Position numbers and translations under genes: made by a program | Notes under the pieces: generated by a model | What the model was told of the DNA's origin: nothing | Seen by the model: only the letters and a program-made list of their open reading frames with translations | Database searches by the model: none | DNA from: Ferrimonas sediminum | GTDB taxonomy: Bacteria > Pseudomonadota > Gammaproteobacteria > Enterobacterales > Shewanellaceae | Assembly: GCF_900100175.1 (NCBI RefSeq) | Contig: NZ_FNEM01000001.1 | Coordinates: 186,001-250,000, forward strand | DNA length: 64,000 nt | Direction: 5' to 3' | Shown: positions 36,008 to 46,795 of the stretch, in pieces | How positions within the stretch are numbered: position 1 is the stretch's first letter | Layout: each line of letters starts with the position of its first letter

Positions 36008-36284
36008 AACCTGTTGTTCCACTTGTAATAAGACTGGGGTTGTGGCGCCATTCTCGGATCTTGGTCACGTTATTTTCAATCGTCTTGCTCTGACCCTTAG
36101 AGCTGGATCAACAGTAAATGCGCCCAAGGGGAAGGAGTAACCTGAAATAACCATCGTGGATGGACAGAATGTCGCAATGTGCCGTTTCGCCGGACAGAAA
36201 GGGGCGGTTGTCACGGGGCCGCCATTTAGCCGCCATCGTCGCCAGTGTTATGCTAGAGGCATTCTTGAACAGGGGTGGATGCCC

Positions 36285-37001
36285 ATGCAATTTTATCGTC
36301 GTCTGCATCCAGTGAAAGCGATCAGCTTCGATCTGGATGACACCTTATACAACAACAAGCCGGTGTTGCTGGCCGCCGAAGGCCGGTTGATGCAGTGGCT
36401 GGCTGATCACAGTCGCCAAGCCCGGGCCGGAGAGCGCAGCTGGTGGTGGCAGCAGCGAACCTTGCTACTGGATGAAACGCCGGAGTTGCGCCACGACACT
36501 ACCAGGCTGCGGCACCGTACCCTGGAGCGCGGCCTGCTGGCGCTGGGGTTGTCCGAGTGCGCGTCGGCGGAGCTGGCCGATGGCGCCATGGCGAACTTCC
36601 TGGAGTGGCGTAATGAGATTGTGGTCAGCGACGAGGTGCAACAGGTGATTCAGCAGCTGGCGCGGCGTTGTCCGTTGGCGGCGATCACCAATGGCAATGC
36701 GGATCTGGCCCGATTCTGGCCACAGGCGCCGTTTGTGGTGGCCCGGTATGCTGGCCAGCATGGGCCGATGAAGCCGGCGTTACCCCTGTTTGAGCAGACC
36801 TGGCAACGGCTGGGGGTGGCTCCCGCCCAGCTGCTGCACATCGGCGACCACCCTAATGCGGATGTGGCTGGCGCCAATCGGGCCGGCTGTCAGAGTGGCT
36901 GGCTGACGCCACCCTATGAGCAGGCGGTGCGGCCGCTCGCCGCCAGTCTGCCCACATTTGCCTTCCAGCGACTGCCGCAGCTGTTGCAGTTGCCACTCTG
37001 A
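36285..37001 (+). CDS. yigB: HAD-family phosphatase YigB
   Basis: 238-residue haloacid dehalogenase-type phosphatase. In E. coli YigB dephosphorylates the riboflavin precursor 5-amino-6-(5-phosphoribitylamino)uracil and FMN. Motif I is ISFDLDDTLYNN (nucleophile Asp), motif II AITNGN, motif III Lys in MKPALP and motif IV HIGDHPNADV. The N-terminus MQFYRRLHPVKAI matches YigB. I chose ATG 36285 with GGGGTGG before it; the longer frame from 36156 is not family-like. uvrD follows on the same strand but has its own LexA-controlled promoter. Confidence 0.88.
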   Translation: MQFYRRLHPVKAISFDLDDTLYNNKPVLLAAEGRLMQWLADHSRQARAGERSWWWQQRTLLLDETPELRHDTTRLRHRTLERGLLALGLSECASAELADGAMANFLEWRNEIVVSDEVQQVIQQLARRCPLAAITNGNADLARFWPQAPFVVARYAGQHGPMKPALPLFEQTWQRLGVAPAQLLHIGDHPNADVAGANRAGCQSGWLTPPYEQAVRPLAASLPTFAFQRLPQLLQLPL

Positions 37002-37004
37002 ATA

Positions 37005-37020
37005 CTGGTTAAATACTCAG
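37005..37020 (+). promoter_or_regulatory. LexA (SOS) box of uvrD
   Basis: CTGGTTAAATACTCAG fits CTG-N10-CAG; with flanks it reads TACTG to CAGTG. A possible -10 element TATAGT follows at 37031-37036. uvrD is a classic SOS gene. Confidence 0.7.
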
Positions 37021-37063
37021 TGTTTTTTGCTATAGTGGCGTTTTTTCCCATTGGAGCCCTGCC

Positions 37064-39241
37064 ATGATCCCGTCGGCCTCAGCGTCTGAGTTACTCGACT
37101 CCCTCAACGATAAGCAGCGGGCTGCCGTTGAGTCGGCGCCCGGTTCGGTGTTGGTGCTGGCCGGTGCCGGCAGTGGCAAGACCCGGGTGCTGACCCATCG
37201 CATCGCCTGGTTGCTCAATGAACAGGGAGAGAGTCCGTTCGCCATTCTGGCGGTGACATTTACCAACAAGGCGTCGGCGGAGATGCGCAGCCGCATCGAG
37301 TCTCTGGTGGGTGGCCCCATGAATCGCATGTGGATCGGTACCTTCCATGGCCTGGCGCACCGGCTGTTGCGGGCACACCATCACGAAGCGGGACTGCCGG
37401 AAGGGTTTCAGATTCTCGACTCCGACGATCAGTACCGGTTGATCCGCCGTATCCTGAAAAGCCTCGATCTGGATGAAAAGCGCTGGCCACCCCGGCAGGC
37501 CATGGGCTACATCAATGCCAAAAAGGACGAGGGCCTGCGCCCGGCGCACATTGATGCCGGTCACCACCCCATGGAGCAGATGCTGCTTCGCATCTACAGC
37601 ACCTACCAGGAAGCCTGTGATCGGGCCGGGCTGGTGGATTTTGCCGAATTGTTGTTGCGGGCGCATGAGCTGTGGCTCAAGCACCCACAGATTCTGCGTC
37701 ATTACCAGGGGCGATTCCGCCATGTGCTGGTGGATGAGTTCCAGGACACCAACGCCATTCAGTACGCCTGGATTCGGTTGCTGGTGGGCCAGAGCAGCAA
37801 CGTGATGATCGTGGGTGATGACGATCAGTCCATCTATGGCTGGCGTGGTGCCAAGGTGGAGAATCTGACCAAGTTTCTGGATGATTTTCCCGGATCGGAA
37901 GTGATTCGGCTTGAGCAGAACTACCGCTCCACCGGTAACATCCTGGCGGCGTCCAATACTCTGATTGCCAACAATGCCGAACGGATGGGCAAACAGCTGT
38001 GGACCGATGGCAAGGACGGTGAGTTGATCGCCGTGTTTCAGGCTTTCAACGAACTTGAGGAAGCCCGCTTTATCGTCAGTCGGGTCAAGCAACACCTGGA
38101 GCAGGGCGGGGCACTGGCGGACTGCGCGGTGCTGTACCGCTCCAACGCCCAGTCACGGGTGTTGGAGGAGGCGCTGCTGCATCAGCAGGTGGCCTACCGC
38201 ATCTATGGCGGCCTGCGCTTTTTTGAGCGTCAGGAGATTAAAGATACCCTGGCCTACCTGAGGTTGGTGGCCAACCGCAGTGATGATGCGGCGTTCGAGC
38301 GGGTGGTCAACACTCCGGCGCGGGGCATCGGCGATCGCACCCTGGACATTGTCCGCACTACCTCCCGTCAGCACGGCTTGTCATTATGGCGCAGCTGCCA
38401 GCAGTTGTTGAACGAGAAAGCGCTGTCCGGACGGGCCGCCAACGCGGTTCGTGGTTTTATGGATCTGGTGGCGGAGATCGACGACGAGATTGCCGATTTT
38501 AGCCTCAAGCTGGCCACCGATAAGGTGATCGAGCTGTCCGGGTTGCGGGCCATGTATGAACAGGAGAAGGGCGAAAAGGGCCAGGCACGGGTGGAAAACC
38601 TGCAGGAGCTGGTGACGGCGGCCGGCACCTTTGAAAAGCCGGAAGAGGCCGAGGAGATGAGTGACGTCAACGCCTTCCTGGCCCATGCGGCGCTGGAGGC
38701 CGGTGACAACCAGGCCAGCGACAGCGAAGATGCGGTGCAGATGATGACCCTGCACTCGGCCAAAGGGCTGGAGTTTCCGCTGGTGTTCATGTGCGGCGTC
38801 GAAGAGGGGATGTTCCCCAGTCAGAAGGCGGTCGAGGAGGGGGATCGGCTCGAGGAGGAGCGGCGCCTGTGTTACGTCGGCATGACCCGGGCGATGCAGA
38901 AGCTGACCATTACCTACGCCGAAAGTCGCCGCATCTATGGCCGGGAAACCTTTGCCAAGGCATCCCGCTTTCTCAGTGAGATCCCCGAACAGTACCTGGA
39001 GTCGATTCGGGCCCAGACCAAGGTCAGCAGTACCAAGAGCGTCAACCGCTTCAGCCAGACGGAAAAGAGTTTCGATGCCACCGGCCTTAAGTTGGGGCAG
39101 AGGGTCAAGCATCCGAAGTTTGGTGACGGGGTGATCATCAACTACGAAGGCACCGGCCCCCAGAGCCGGGTGCAAGTGGCGTTCGATGGTCAGGGCATTA
39201 AGTGGCTGGTGGTGGCTTACGCCCGTCTGCAACCCATGTAG
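37064..39241 (+). CDS. uvrD: DNA helicase II UvrD
   Basis: 725-residue superfamily-1 3'-5' helicase for nucleotide-excision and mismatch repair. Motifs in order: Q region LNDKQRAAVES, Walker A LAGAGSGKTRVLTHR, TFTNKASAEM (Ia), VDEFQDTN (II), GDDDQSIYGWRGA (III), QNYRST (IV), LHSAKGLEF (V) and VGMTRA (VI). The C-terminal RNA-polymerase-binding tudor-like segment (GQRVKHPKFGDGVIINYEG) is intact. Full length. Confidence 0.96.
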   Translation: MIPSASASELLDSLNDKQRAAVESAPGSVLVLAGAGSGKTRVLTHRIAWLLNEQGESPFAILAVTFTNKASAEMRSRIESLVGGPMNRMWIGTFHGLAHRLLRAHHHEAGLPEGFQILDSDDQYRLIRRILKSLDLDEKRWPPRQAMGYINAKKDEGLRPAHIDAGHHPMEQMLLRIYSTYQEACDRAGLVDFAELLLRAHELWLKHPQILRHYQGRFRHVLVDEFQDTNAIQYAWIRLLVGQSSNVMIVGDDDQSIYGWRGAKVENLTKFLDDFPGSEVIRLEQNYRSTGNILAASNTLIANNAERMGKQLWTDGKDGELIAVFQAFNELEEARFIVSRVKQHLEQGGALADCAVLYRSNAQSRVLEEALLHQQVAYRIYGGLRFFERQEIKDTLAYLRLVANRSDDAAFERVVNTPARGIGDRTLDIVRTTSRQHGLSLWRSCQQLLNEKALSGRAANAVRGFMDLVAEIDDEIADFSLKLATDKVIELSGLRAMYEQEKGEKGQARVENLQELVTAAGTFEKPEEAEEMSDVNAFLAHAALEAGDNQASDSEDAVQMMTLHSAKGLEFPLVFMCGVEEGMFPSQKAVEEGDRLEEERRLCYVGMTRAMQKLTITYAESRRIYGRETFAKASRFLSEIPEQYLESIRAQTKVSSTKSVNRFSQTEKSFDATGLKLGQRVKHPKFGDGVIINYEGTGPQSRVQVAFDGQGIKWLVVAYARLQPM

Positions 39242-39322
39242 GGCCTGGCCAGCGCCGGTTCCCTGCCGGCGCCGGCATTTGCGATTACACTTAAGGTGGT
39301 GCAAGCCTAAGGAGGAATCGTC

Positions 39323-39823
39323 ATGGGCATTGCCATTAGCGTCAGTGAATACCTCAACCACCACCACATTCCGTTTCGGGTGGTGTCCCACCCCTATTCC
39401 GAATCCGCCCTGCAATCGGCCATCGGCGCCGGCATCCCTCAGCAGCAGGTGGCTAAAGCCGTAATGTTGCAGGATCATCAGGGGCGTCACCTGATGGCGG
39501 TCATTCCGGCGGATCGGCGCCTGCGCCTGAAACGCCTGGGCGAGTTGCTGGATCGGGATCTGTCCCTGATGTCGGAAGTGGAGGCGTCGCAAACTTTTCC
39601 AGATTGTCAGTTTGGCGCCTTGCCGGCATTGGGTCAGGCGTACCATGTCCCCGTGGTGTTTGATGAGGTACTGCAGGATCAACAGCAGATATTTTTTGAA
39701 GCCGGTGACCACCAGTTGCTGGTGCAGTTGAGTCAGCGGGATTTTGGTCGGGTGATGGCCGAGGATCGCCATGGCCGCTTCAGTGTGCAGCCGACCCTGG
39801 ACTACGGCCAACGACGATTGTGA
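39323..39823 (+). CDS. YbaK/ProX-type aminoacyl-tRNA deacylase domain protein
   Basis: 166-residue free-standing editing-domain protein of the YbaK/EbsC superfamily, which hydrolyses mischarged aminoacyl-tRNAs. The conserved Lys appears in QQVAKAVMLQD, and the VPVVFDE segment is typical. The ribosome site AAGGAGGAATCGTC is excellent. The exact tRNA or amino-acid specificity (Pro, Ala or other) cannot be read from the sequence. Confidence 0.82.
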   Translation: MGIAISVSEYLNHHHIPFRVVSHPYSESALQSAIGAGIPQQQVAKAVMLQDHQGRHLMAVIPADRRLRLKRLGELLDRDLSLMSEVEASQTFPDCQFGALPALGQAYHVPVVFDEVLQDQQQIFFEAGDHQLLVQLSQRDFGRVMAEDRHGRFSVQPTLDYGQRRL

Positions 39824-39922
39824 GTGCTTTCCCAATTCACTAACGGCTCGTGATCCAGATCAAGACTCCTTGTGTAATAAGTGTGTACTTTGCCGGTACA
39901 TACTTAGCAGGGAATAGTTAAC

Positions 39923-41557
39923 GTGCTGTTACTTAAGCGTATTTCATTGGGCAAGAAGCTCTGGTTACTGGTCATCCTTTCCATCATTGCCACTCTGTGG
40001 TTGCTGATTTTTTCTGCGGATTTGTTGAAGCAGCGAATCAACGAAGCCAGGGATGAGGCTCTGATTAACCAGGTGGAGCAGGCCAGTTCCCTGCTGTCTC
40101 ACTATCAGACCCTGGTGCCGGATCTTGGTGAGTCGGCGGCCAAGCAGCAGGCGTTGGATGCCTTGTCTGCACTGAGGTTTGAGGGGGACAACTACTTCTG
40201 GGTACTGGATCGTCAGGGCACCCTGTTGGCCCACAACCGCCGGCCGGATCAGCTGGGACAGGTGATGACTGCCGTCACCGATGCCAATGGCCAGCGTTAC
40301 TGGCAGGCGATGCTGGATCGCACCGCCAACGGTGGTCGTGGCTTCCTGACCTACGCCCTGACCCAGAAAGACCAGTCGGTGCGGGATAAAACCTCCTACG
40401 TGATTGCCGATGATCGCTGGCACTGGGTGGTCGGTGCTGGCGTTGAGCATGCCAATACTCAGGCGCTGTTCTGGGATCTGATTGTGCGGCTGGTGTGGGT
40501 GTCGCTGATCGCGACTGCCATTACTCAACTGGTGAGCCATTTTATTCGCCGAGACATCAGCCAGGCCATCGGTGATCTGGAGAAAGCCTGCGATGCCATG
40601 GCCGATGGTGATCTCAGTGGCCGCGACGACCAGCTGCTGGATCGTCGTGATGAGCTGGGGCATCTGGCCCAGGCGCTGACCAAGATGCGCCGTTCGCTGG
40701 TGCAGGTACTGGCCGAGGTGAAGCGCAATGCCGACGATGCCCAGCAGCAGTCTCAAGCTCTGAGTGAGTCGGCTCAGGCCAGCCAGCATACGGTGGAGGA
40801 GCAACAGGCACAGCTGCAGCAGGTGGCCACGGCCGTTAATGAGATGAGCCACACCATCGGTGATGTGGCCCACAATGCCGAGCAGACCGCCTCTTCGACC
40901 GATTCAGCGTCTCAAAGTAGCGTCGACGGCCAGCAGCGCATGGAGCAGGCAGAGCAGCAGATCAACCGCCTGGCAGACAGTGTCAGTACCAGTGCCGATC
41001 GCATCTCCGAGTTGCATCAGGGGGTTCAGGCCATCAGCGAGATCACCGAGGTGATCAACGGCATCTCCGAACAGACCAACCTGTTGGCACTCAATGCGGC
41101 GATTGAGGCGGCCCGGGCCGGAGAGCAGGGCCGCGGCTTTGCCGTGGTTGCCGACGAAGTGCGGCAACTGGCCGCCCGCACGCGGGAGTCCACTTCCCAG
41201 GTACAGAGCACCATCGAGAGCCTGCAGCGAGGCGCGGTGACTTCGGTGGAGGCGATGCAGGGCTGTGCCACTATGGCCACAGAGAGCGCCGAAACCAGTC
41301 AGCAGATGGCAGAGACCCTTAAGGGGATGGTGACTCAAATCCGTGACGCCAACGAACGGGCCGGCCAGATTGCCACCGCTGCCGAGCAGCAGAGTTCGGT
41401 GTCTGAAGAGATCAACCAGAACCTGATCCGGGCCAACGACGCCGGCGTTGAGGTGAAAACCCAGGCAGAGCAGGTGGCCGAGCAGAGTCAGGTGCTGCTG
41501 AGTCATGCCAGCGACCTTCAGGTGCAACTGCAACGGTTTAACTTCAGCGCCGGATAG
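39923..41557 (+). CDS. Methyl-accepting chemotaxis protein with Cache sensor
   Basis: 544-residue inner-membrane chemoreceptor. A first membrane helix (about 13-33) is followed by a periplasmic single-Cache-type domain (about 35-185; [24 protein letters not shown]), a second helix (about 188-208), HAMP (about 210-262) and a long signalling coil with the hairpin tip [20 protein letters not shown]. It starts at GTG 39923 after GGGA. No CheB/CheR pentapeptide is seen at the C-terminus. Ligand unknown. Confidence 0.92.
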   Translation: MLLLKRISLGKKLWLLVILSIIATLWLLIFSADLLKQRINEARDEALINQVEQASSLLSHYQTLVPDLGESAAKQQALDALSALRFEGDNYFWVLDRQGTLLAHNRRPDQLGQVMTAVTDANGQRYWQAMLDRTANGGRGFLTYALTQKDQSVRDKTSYVIADDRWHWVVGAGVEHANTQALFWDLIVRLVWVSLIATAITQLVSHFIRRDISQAIGDLEKACDAMADGDLSGRDDQLLDRRDELGHLAQALTKMRRSLVQVLAEVKRNADDAQQQSQALSESAQASQHTVEEQQAQLQQVATAVNEMSHTIGDVAHNAEQTASSTDSASQSSVDGQQRMEQAEQQINRLADSVSTSADRISELHQGVQAISEITEVINGISEQTNLLALNAAIEAARAGEQGRGFAVVADEVRQLAARTRESTSQVQSTIESLQRGAVTSVEAMQGCATMATESAETSQQMAETLKGMVTQIRDANERAGQIATAAEQQSSVSEEINQNLIRANDAGVEVKTQAEQVAEQSQVLLSHASDLQVQLQRFNFSAG

Positions 41558-41620
41558 TAGTTTGGCCGGGATTGCCGCATAATGGCCCCAGTTGGAACTT
41601 GAAGAGTACGGGCACGGAAG

Positions 41621-42490
41621 ATGCTTGCAGTGATGCGTGATCGATTAGGGCCATACCTGCGCCTGGCCAGACTGGATCGGCCAATTGGAACCTTTTTGTT
41701 GTTATGGCCGACGCTGTCGGCCATCTGGCTGGCCGCCAATAACGGCTCTCCCGATCCTCGGGTGGTGTTGGTGTTCTTTGTGGGCGTGTGGCTGACCCGC
41801 GCTAACGGCTGCATCATCAACGACTACGCCGATCGTAACCTGGACGGTCACGTAGAGCGAACCAAGGGGCGGCCGCTGGCCAGTGGCGAAATTAAGCCCA
41901 GAGAGGCCCTGGCGCTGTTTGTGGTGCTGGGGCTGGTGTGTTTTTCGCTGGTGCTGACCCTCAATACCCTGACGGTGCTGATGTCCTTTGTGGGCATGGC
42001 GCTGACCATCCTCTATCCCTTTACCAAGCGTTTTTTCCCCGGGCCCCAGATGGTACTCGGGGTGGTGTGGAGCTGGTCAATACCGATGGCATTTGCGGCC
42101 CAGACCGGTGCGGTACCGCTGGAAGCCTGGTATCTGTTTTTTGCTCACTGGTGCTGGACCGTGGCCTACGACACCATGTATGGCATGGTCGACCGCGAAG
42201 ATGATCTGCAGGTGGGGATTCGCTCGACCGCCATCTGGTTTGGTCGCTACGATCGTCACTTTATCGCGGTGTTCCAGCTGATGACCCTGGTGTTGTTGTC
42301 GGCACTGGGCTGGCGTCTGCAGCTGGCCTGGCCTTACTATCTGGGGCTGGCGGTGATGGCGCTGCTGTTTGCCCATCAGCAGTGGCGGATTCGCCATCGC
42401 CACCGCGATGCCTGCTTCAAGGCGTTTTTGAACAACAACTGGGCCGGGTTGGCGTTGTTTACCGGTGTGGTGAGCAGTTACGCCCTGTAA
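41621..42490 (+). CDS. ubiA: 4-hydroxybenzoate octaprenyltransferase
   Basis: 289-residue membrane prenyltransferase for ubiquinone synthesis, about nine helices. Both Mg-diphosphate motifs are present: [20 protein letters not shown] near residue 66 and [13 protein letters not shown] near 190. No ubiC precedes it. ATG 41621 is used; ATG 41633 is possible. A bidirectional terminator separates it from fre. ubiD, acting next in the pathway, is nearby on the other strand. Confidence 0.94.
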   Translation: MLAVMRDRLGPYLRLARLDRPIGTFLLLWPTLSAIWLAANNGSPDPRVVLVFFVGVWLTRANGCIINDYADRNLDGHVERTKGRPLASGEIKPREALALFVVLGLVCFSLVLTLNTLTVLMSFVGMALTILYPFTKRFFPGPQMVLGVVWSWSIPMAFAAQTGAVPLEAWYLFFAHWCWTVAYDTMYGMVDREDDLQVGIRSTAIWFGRYDRHFIAVFQLMTLVLLSALGWRLQLAWPYYLGLAVMALLFAHQQWRIRHRHRDACFKAFLNNNWAGLALFTGVVSSYAL

Positions 42491-42506
42491 TCCGGCGAGC
42501 GTCCAT

Positions 42507-42535
42507 AAAAAAACCGCCCACGGGCGGTTTTTTTA
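42507..42535. terminator. Bidirectional terminator between ubiA and fre
   Basis: Stem AACCGCCC/GGGCGGTT flanked by A-run and T7. Confidence 0.9.
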
Positions 42536-42549
42536 TGGCCTGGTCAGGG

Positions 42550-43245
42550 CTACTTGATGTAAGCGAAGGCGTCACCGAACAGGCGTCGTTCATCGACCCC
42601 TTTTTCGCGAAAGGCTTCACGGGCGGCACCTGCCATCTCGAAGCGTCCGGCGATGTAGACGTCGTAGTCGCCCAGGCTGATGAAATCGCTGCAGACGGCG
42701 TCAATCACCGTTCCCTGGCGCTGGCCCGCGACCGCTTCATCAAACACCGGCACCACCGTCAGGTGAGGGTAGTGTTCGGCCCACCGTGCCAGCTTGTCGG
42801 CCTGATACATGCTGGCTTGATCACGGCAGCCCCAGTACAGGAAGGTGGTGGTGGTATCACCGGCGGCAATCAGGGTTTCCATGATGCTGTTGATGTAGGA
42901 GAAGCCGGTGCCTCCGGCAATCAGCAGCCGCGGCCGTGGCAGGTCCTGGCGCAGGTAGGCGTCACCGAACGGCAGCTCCACCTCGATGCTGTCGCGGCTT
43001 TGCATCGCCTCGATCACTTGCATGGCGTAGCTTTCCGCTACGGCGGCGCCGATGTGCAACTCCAGCTGCTCGCCGTTAACCGGGCTGGAGGCGATGGAGA
43101 ACGGACGTTTATCTTCATCACTCATCACCACGGTCAGGTACTGACCGGCGGCAAACGTCACCGGTTGTGACGGGGTGAGGATGACCTTGAAAACGGTATC
43201 GCAAAACGGCGTCACCGAAGCGATGTTACAGCGGATCCTTTGCAT
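42550..43245 (-). CDS. fre: NAD(P)H-flavin reductase Fre
   Basis: 231-residue reductase supplying reduced flavin. The flavin motif RPFSIASSP and the NAD(P)-binding AGGTGFSYINSI, followed by YWGCRDQASMY, are intact; the C-terminus GDAFAYI is typical. It lies 91 bases downstream of ubiD on the same strand, an old gammaproteobacterial pairing: UbiD needs prenylated FMN, and Fre can feed reduced flavin. Confidence 0.93.
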   Translation of the reverse strand: MQRIRCNIASVTPFCDTVFKVILTPSQPVTFAAGQYLTVVMSDEDKRPFSIASSPVNGEQLELHIGAAVAESYAMQVIEAMQSRDSIEVELPFGDAYLRQDLPRPRLLIAGGTGFSYINSIMETLIAAGDTTTTFLYWGCRDQASMYQADKLARWAEHYPHLTVVPVFDEAVAGQRQGTVIDAVCSDFISLGDYDVYIAGRFEMAGAAREAFREKGVDERRLFGDAFAYIK

Positions 43246-43336
43246 TCTATTCTCATTGTTATCGGGTTACTGCGGCGCATTGTAGCCCGAAGCCCGGGCC
43301 ACACGCCAGCGTAAGGATCGATTGCCGCTATCGCCA

Positions 43337-44803
43337 CTAATCGATTCCAAGAGAGTCCCACAGGTCGTCGACCCGGGTTTTAACGGCGTCATCCATGACA
43401 ATGGGTTCGCCCCACTCCCGCTGGGTTTCACCCGGCCACTTGTTGGTGGCATCGATGCCCATCTTGGAGCCCAGACCCGCTACCGGAGAGGCGAAATCCA
43501 GGTAATCGATGGGGGTGTTGTCCACCATCAGGGTGTCACGGCTGGGGTCGACCCGGGTGGTCAGGGCCCAGATGACGTCGTTCCAGTCGCGGGCGTTGAC
43601 GTCGTCGTCACAGATGATGATGAACTTGGTGTACATAAACTGGCGCAGGAAGCTCCAGGCCCCCATCATCACCCGCTTGGCGTGGCCCGGGTACTGCTTC
43701 TTAATGGTGATCACCGCCATTCGATAGCTGCAACCCTCGGGGGGCAGGTAGAAGTCTTCAATTTCCGGATACTGCTTTTTCAGAATCGGCACAAACACCT
43801 CGTTCAGCGCCACGCCGAGCATGGCCGGCTCATCCGGCGGTCGGCCGGTGTAGGTGCTGTGGTAGATGGCGTCTTTGCGCATGGTGATGTGGGTGACCGT
43901 CAGCACCGGGAAGCGTTCCACTTCGTTGTAGTAGCCGGTGTGGTCGCCGTAGGGGCCTTCATCCGCCTCTTCGCCGGGCTCCAGGTAGCCTTCGAGGATG
44001 ATCTCACTGTGGGCCGGTACATCCAGATCGTTGCTGATGGATTTGATCACCTCGGTGCGCTCGCCCCGCAGCAGTCCGGCGAAGGCGTATTCGCTCATGG
44101 CGTCCGGCACCGGCGTCACCGCCCCCAGGATAGTCACAGGGTCTGAACCCAGTGCCACCGATACCGGGTAGCGTTCACCCGGGTACTTCTCCTGAAAATC
44201 TTTGTAGTCCAGCGCGCCGCCACGGTGGGCCAGCCAACGCATGATCAGCTTGTTTTTGCCCAACAGTTGTTGGCGGTAGATGCCCAGGTTCTGGCGCTTC
44301 TGATTGGGGCCCTTAGTGATGGTCAGCCCCCAGGTCACCAGAGGGGCCACGTCGCCGGGCCAGCAGTGCTGGATGGGCAGTTGGGTCAGATCGACGTCGT
44401 CGCCGCTGATCACCACCTGTTGGCAGGGAGCTTTAGAGACCCGCTTGGGAGGCATGTTGAGTGCCTGCTTGAACATCGGCACTTTGGAGATGGCGTCCTT
44501 GAAACCGGACGGAACCTCGGGCTCTTTCAGAAACGCCAGCAGCTCGCCAACTTCCCGCAGGGCACTGCTGTCTTCTCGGCCCAGAGCCATCGCCACCCGT
44601 TTCGGGGTGCCAAACAGGTTGGCCAATACCGGCATCTGCTTGCCTTTGACGTTCTCAAACAGCAGCGCCGGACCGCCGCTGCGAAGCACCCGGTCACTGA
44701 TCTCGGTCATCTCCAGATGAGGGTCGACCTCGGCATTGACCCGTTTGAGCTCGCCAGCCTGTTCCAAGTGGCTTATGAACTCTCGTATATCCCTGAATTT
44801 CAT
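43337..44803 (-). CDS. ubiD: 3-octaprenyl-4-hydroxybenzoate carboxy-lyase
   Basis: 488-residue prenyl-FMN-dependent decarboxylase of ubiquinone synthesis. The N-terminus [22 protein letters not shown] and the segments [12 protein letters not shown] (catalytic Glu region) and [16 protein letters not shown] are family hallmarks. Full length. Cotranscribed with fre downstream and divergent from qmcA. Confidence 0.95.
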   Translation of the reverse strand: MKFRDIREFISHLEQAGELKRVNAEVDPHLEMTEISDRVLRSGGPALLFENVKGKQMPVLANLFGTPKRVAMALGREDSSALREVGELLAFLKEPEVPSGFKDAISKVPMFKQALNMPPKRVSKAPCQQVVISGDDVDLTQLPIQHCWPGDVAPLVTWGLTITKGPNQKRQNLGIYRQQLLGKNKLIMRWLAHRGGALDYKDFQEKYPGERYPVSVALGSDPVTILGAVTPVPDAMSEYAFAGLLRGERTEVIKSISNDLDVPAHSEIILEGYLEPGEEADEGPYGDHTGYYNEVERFPVLTVTHITMRKDAIYHSTYTGRPPDEPAMLGVALNEVFVPILKKQYPEIEDFYLPPEGCSYRMAVITIKKQYPGHAKRVMMGAWSFLRQFMYTKFIIICDDDVNARDWNDVIWALTTRVDPSRDTLMVDNTPIDYLDFASPVAGLGSKMGIDATNKWPGETQREWGEPIVMDDAVKTRVDDLWDSLGID

Positions 44804-44934
44804 GCGATAGTCTCTAGTTTACAGGCTACAATCATAGCTAGTTTGCGCGGTCAGACGGCGCTTTTTGGCTAGTATACGCGTCATAGTCGGGGATGTCGCC
44901 GCTCAGGACGCTGCCGCTCACTCGAGGAGTATCC

Positions 44935-45864
44935 ATGGATATTGGTATGTTTATCGATTTGCTGGGACCCAGCTTTATTTTTGTCGTGTTTGCCCTGGTG
45001 GCCGTGTTTACAGCGGTCAAAATTGTGCCTCAGGGGCATGAGTGGAACGTGGAGCGGTTTGGGCGCTTCACCCGCTCGCTAAAGCCAGGCCTGCACCTGG
45101 TGGTGCCCTTTATCGATAGGGTCGGGCACAAAATCAATGTAATGGAGCGAGTACTCGACATCCCCAGCCAGGTGGTGATCAGCCGTGATAACGCCAATGT
45201 GACCGTGGATGGCGTGACCTTTATTCAGGTGATCGACTCAGGCCGGGCGGCCTATGAGGTCAATAACCTGGAGAACGCCATCCAGAATCTGGCCATGACC
45301 AACCTGAGGACGGTGTTGGGGTCGATGGAGTTGGATGAGATGCTGTCCCGCCGTGATGAAATTAACGATCGCTTGCTGGCGGTGGTGGACGCGGCCACCC
45401 AGCCCTGGGGGGTGAAAGTGACCCGCATCGAGATTAAGGACATCTCACCGCCGATGGATCTCATCGAGTCGATGAATGCGCAGCTTAAAGCCGATCGCTC
45501 CAAGCGGGCTGAGATCCTTGAAGCCGAGGGGGTGAAGCAGGCGGCGATTCTCAAAGCCGACGGTGAGAAGCAGGCGGCAATATTGCGGGCCGAAGGGGAG
45601 CGTCAGGCGGCGTTTCTGGAGGCGGAAGCCCGGGAACGTCAGGCGGAGGCGGAGGCCAACGCCACCACCACGGTGTCCAATGCCATCGCCAGTGGTGACC
45701 TCAATGCGATTAACTACTTTATTGCCCAGCGCTACACCGAAGCGCTGGCGGACATCGGTAAGTCGGACTCCAGCAAGCTGGTGATGCTGCCGGTGGAAGG
45801 CAGCAATCTGGCCGGTTCCGTTGCCGGCATCACCGAGCTGATTCAACAGGTGAGGAACTCCTGA
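44935..45864 (+). CDS. qmcA: SPFH-domain membrane protein QmcA (paraslipin)
   Basis: 309-residue stomatin-like protein with one N-terminal membrane helix, an SPFH/Band 7 domain ([23 protein letters not shown] onward) and an Ala/Glu coiled coil ([19 protein letters not shown]). It is likely a membrane-domain scaffold that may modulate FtsH-type proteolysis. Start at 44935 with GAGGAG upstream. Its stop overlaps the NfeD gene, the usual partner pair. Confidence 0.9.
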   Translation: MDIGMFIDLLGPSFIFVVFALVAVFTAVKIVPQGHEWNVERFGRFTRSLKPGLHLVVPFIDRVGHKINVMERVLDIPSQVVISRDNANVTVDGVTFIQVIDSGRAAYEVNNLENAIQNLAMTNLRTVLGSMELDEMLSRRDEINDRLLAVVDAATQPWGVKVTRIEIKDISPPMDLIESMNAQLKADRSKRAEILEAEGVKQAAILKADGEKQAAILRAEGERQAAFLEAEARERQAEAEANATTTVSNAIASGDLNAINYFIAQRYTEALADIGKSDSSKLVMLPVEGSNLAGSVAGITELIQQVRNS

Positions 45865-46322
45865 TGATGGAATTGTTGCTGGGCATGACCGCTACCCATT
45901 GGCTGATTGTCGGCTTGCTGTTACTGACCCTGGAGTTGATCGGTTCTGGTGGCTATCTACTGTGGATTGGTGGTGCCGCCATTGCCACCAGCGTACTGGC
46001 GCGGTTGTCTTCGGTCAGTGTTGAAAACCAATGGTTTGTGTTTGGTTGCTTGTCGCTGCTGTTTACCTTTTTCTGGTACCTGTATCAACGGGGGCGGGAC
46101 AAACGCGGCCTGGAGCGTACCGGGCTGAACCAGCGTGGCCGCGGTTTGATTGGCGCATTGGGCACCACATTAACCTCGGTATCGGCTCAGACTGGCCGGG
46201 TCAAAATCGGCGATTCCAGCTGGTCGGCGCGCTGTGTTGATCAGCAAGAGGTGGAAGCCGGTGAGCAGGTGGAAGTGATCGAGGTGGATGGCACCGTGCT
46301 GGTGGTGCGGCCGAAAGATTAA
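45864..46322 (+). CDS. NfeD-family membrane protein (YbbK-like)
   Basis: 152-residue protein with two or three membrane helices in the first 75 residues and a C-terminal OB-fold (GALGTTLTSVSAQTGRVKIG, then VDGTVLVV), the short NfeD1b form that partners slipins. Overlaps qmcA by one base with GAGGAAC before it. The two probably act as a complex. Confidence 0.85.
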   Translation: MMELLLGMTATHWLIVGLLLLTLELIGSGGYLLWIGGAAIATSVLARLSSVSVENQWFVFGCLSLLFTFFWYLYQRGRDKRGLERTGLNQRGRGLIGALGTTLTSVSAQTGRVKIGDSSWSARCVDQQEVEAGEQVEVIEVDGTVLVVRPKD

Positions 46323-46350
46323 AAAAGGGCCACCGCTGGGGTGGCCAAAG
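46320..46350 (-). terminator. Terminator of the nrf-like operon
   Basis: Minus-strand stem GGCCACC/GGTGGCC followed by CTTTTTT. It lies beyond the last cytochrome gene, and might also serve the converging nfeD transcript. Confidence 0.65.
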
Positions 46351-46470
46351 TAGGATGAGATCCCGGAACAACCGGGGGCCGTCCTGGCCAAGAAAATCGT
46401 CCTGTGTCGCAACGGGCGGCGGCGATTGCCGGCTCGGGTCATCACGCCGAAGGCAATCGCGCCGGCGCCG

Positions 46471-46764
46471 TTATTCGTGACAGTTGGCGCAACCGGCATT
46501 GAGGTCCACTTCGTCGTGGGCCACATGGCAGTCGGTGCATTCCAGTGTGCCATCGTGCTTTTCATGGGCGTCGCCGCCCAACTCCTTCATGGCGCCGTGG
46601 CAATCCAGGCAAGCCTGGTTTTCATAGTCCATGTCGCCGGAAGGCACCCCCTCTGCGTGACAGCTTTCACAGCCACTCATATCGCTGTGGGTATCGGCGA
46701 TGGGCTGAGCGCTGATTGCCAGGGGCAGGCTGCACAGCATCAGGGTTATCAGGGTGTGTTTCAT
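46471..46764 (-). CDS. Small periplasmic tetraheme cytochrome c
   Basis: 97-residue exported cytochrome: signal peptide MKHTLITLMLCSLPLAISA, then CESCH, CLDCH, CTDCH and CANCH, a cytochrome c3/STC-like spacing distinct from the other tetraheme in the window. Last gene of the nrfBCD-like operon, 32 bases after nrfD. It may be an extra electron carrier between the quinol oxidase module and a terminal reductase. Three ATG run together; the third is best spaced from GGAG. Confidence 0.88.
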   Translation of the reverse strand: MKHTLITLMLCSLPLAISAQPIADTHSDMSGCESCHAEGVPSGDMDYENQACLDCHGAMKELGGDAHEKHDGTLECTDCHVAHDEVDLNAGCANCHE

Positions 46765-46795
46765 CATCATCTCCAGTGGTGTTGATGCCGAAGCA

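Noticed and set aside
36008-36284. Riboswitch (TPP, cobalamin or Moco type) before the TonB receptor
   Set aside because: AACCTGA and similar short strings occur, but no complete core of any known class could be assembled.
38384-39835. 483-codon minus-strand frame
   Set aside because: It is antisense to uvrD and the YbaK-like gene; no family resemblance.
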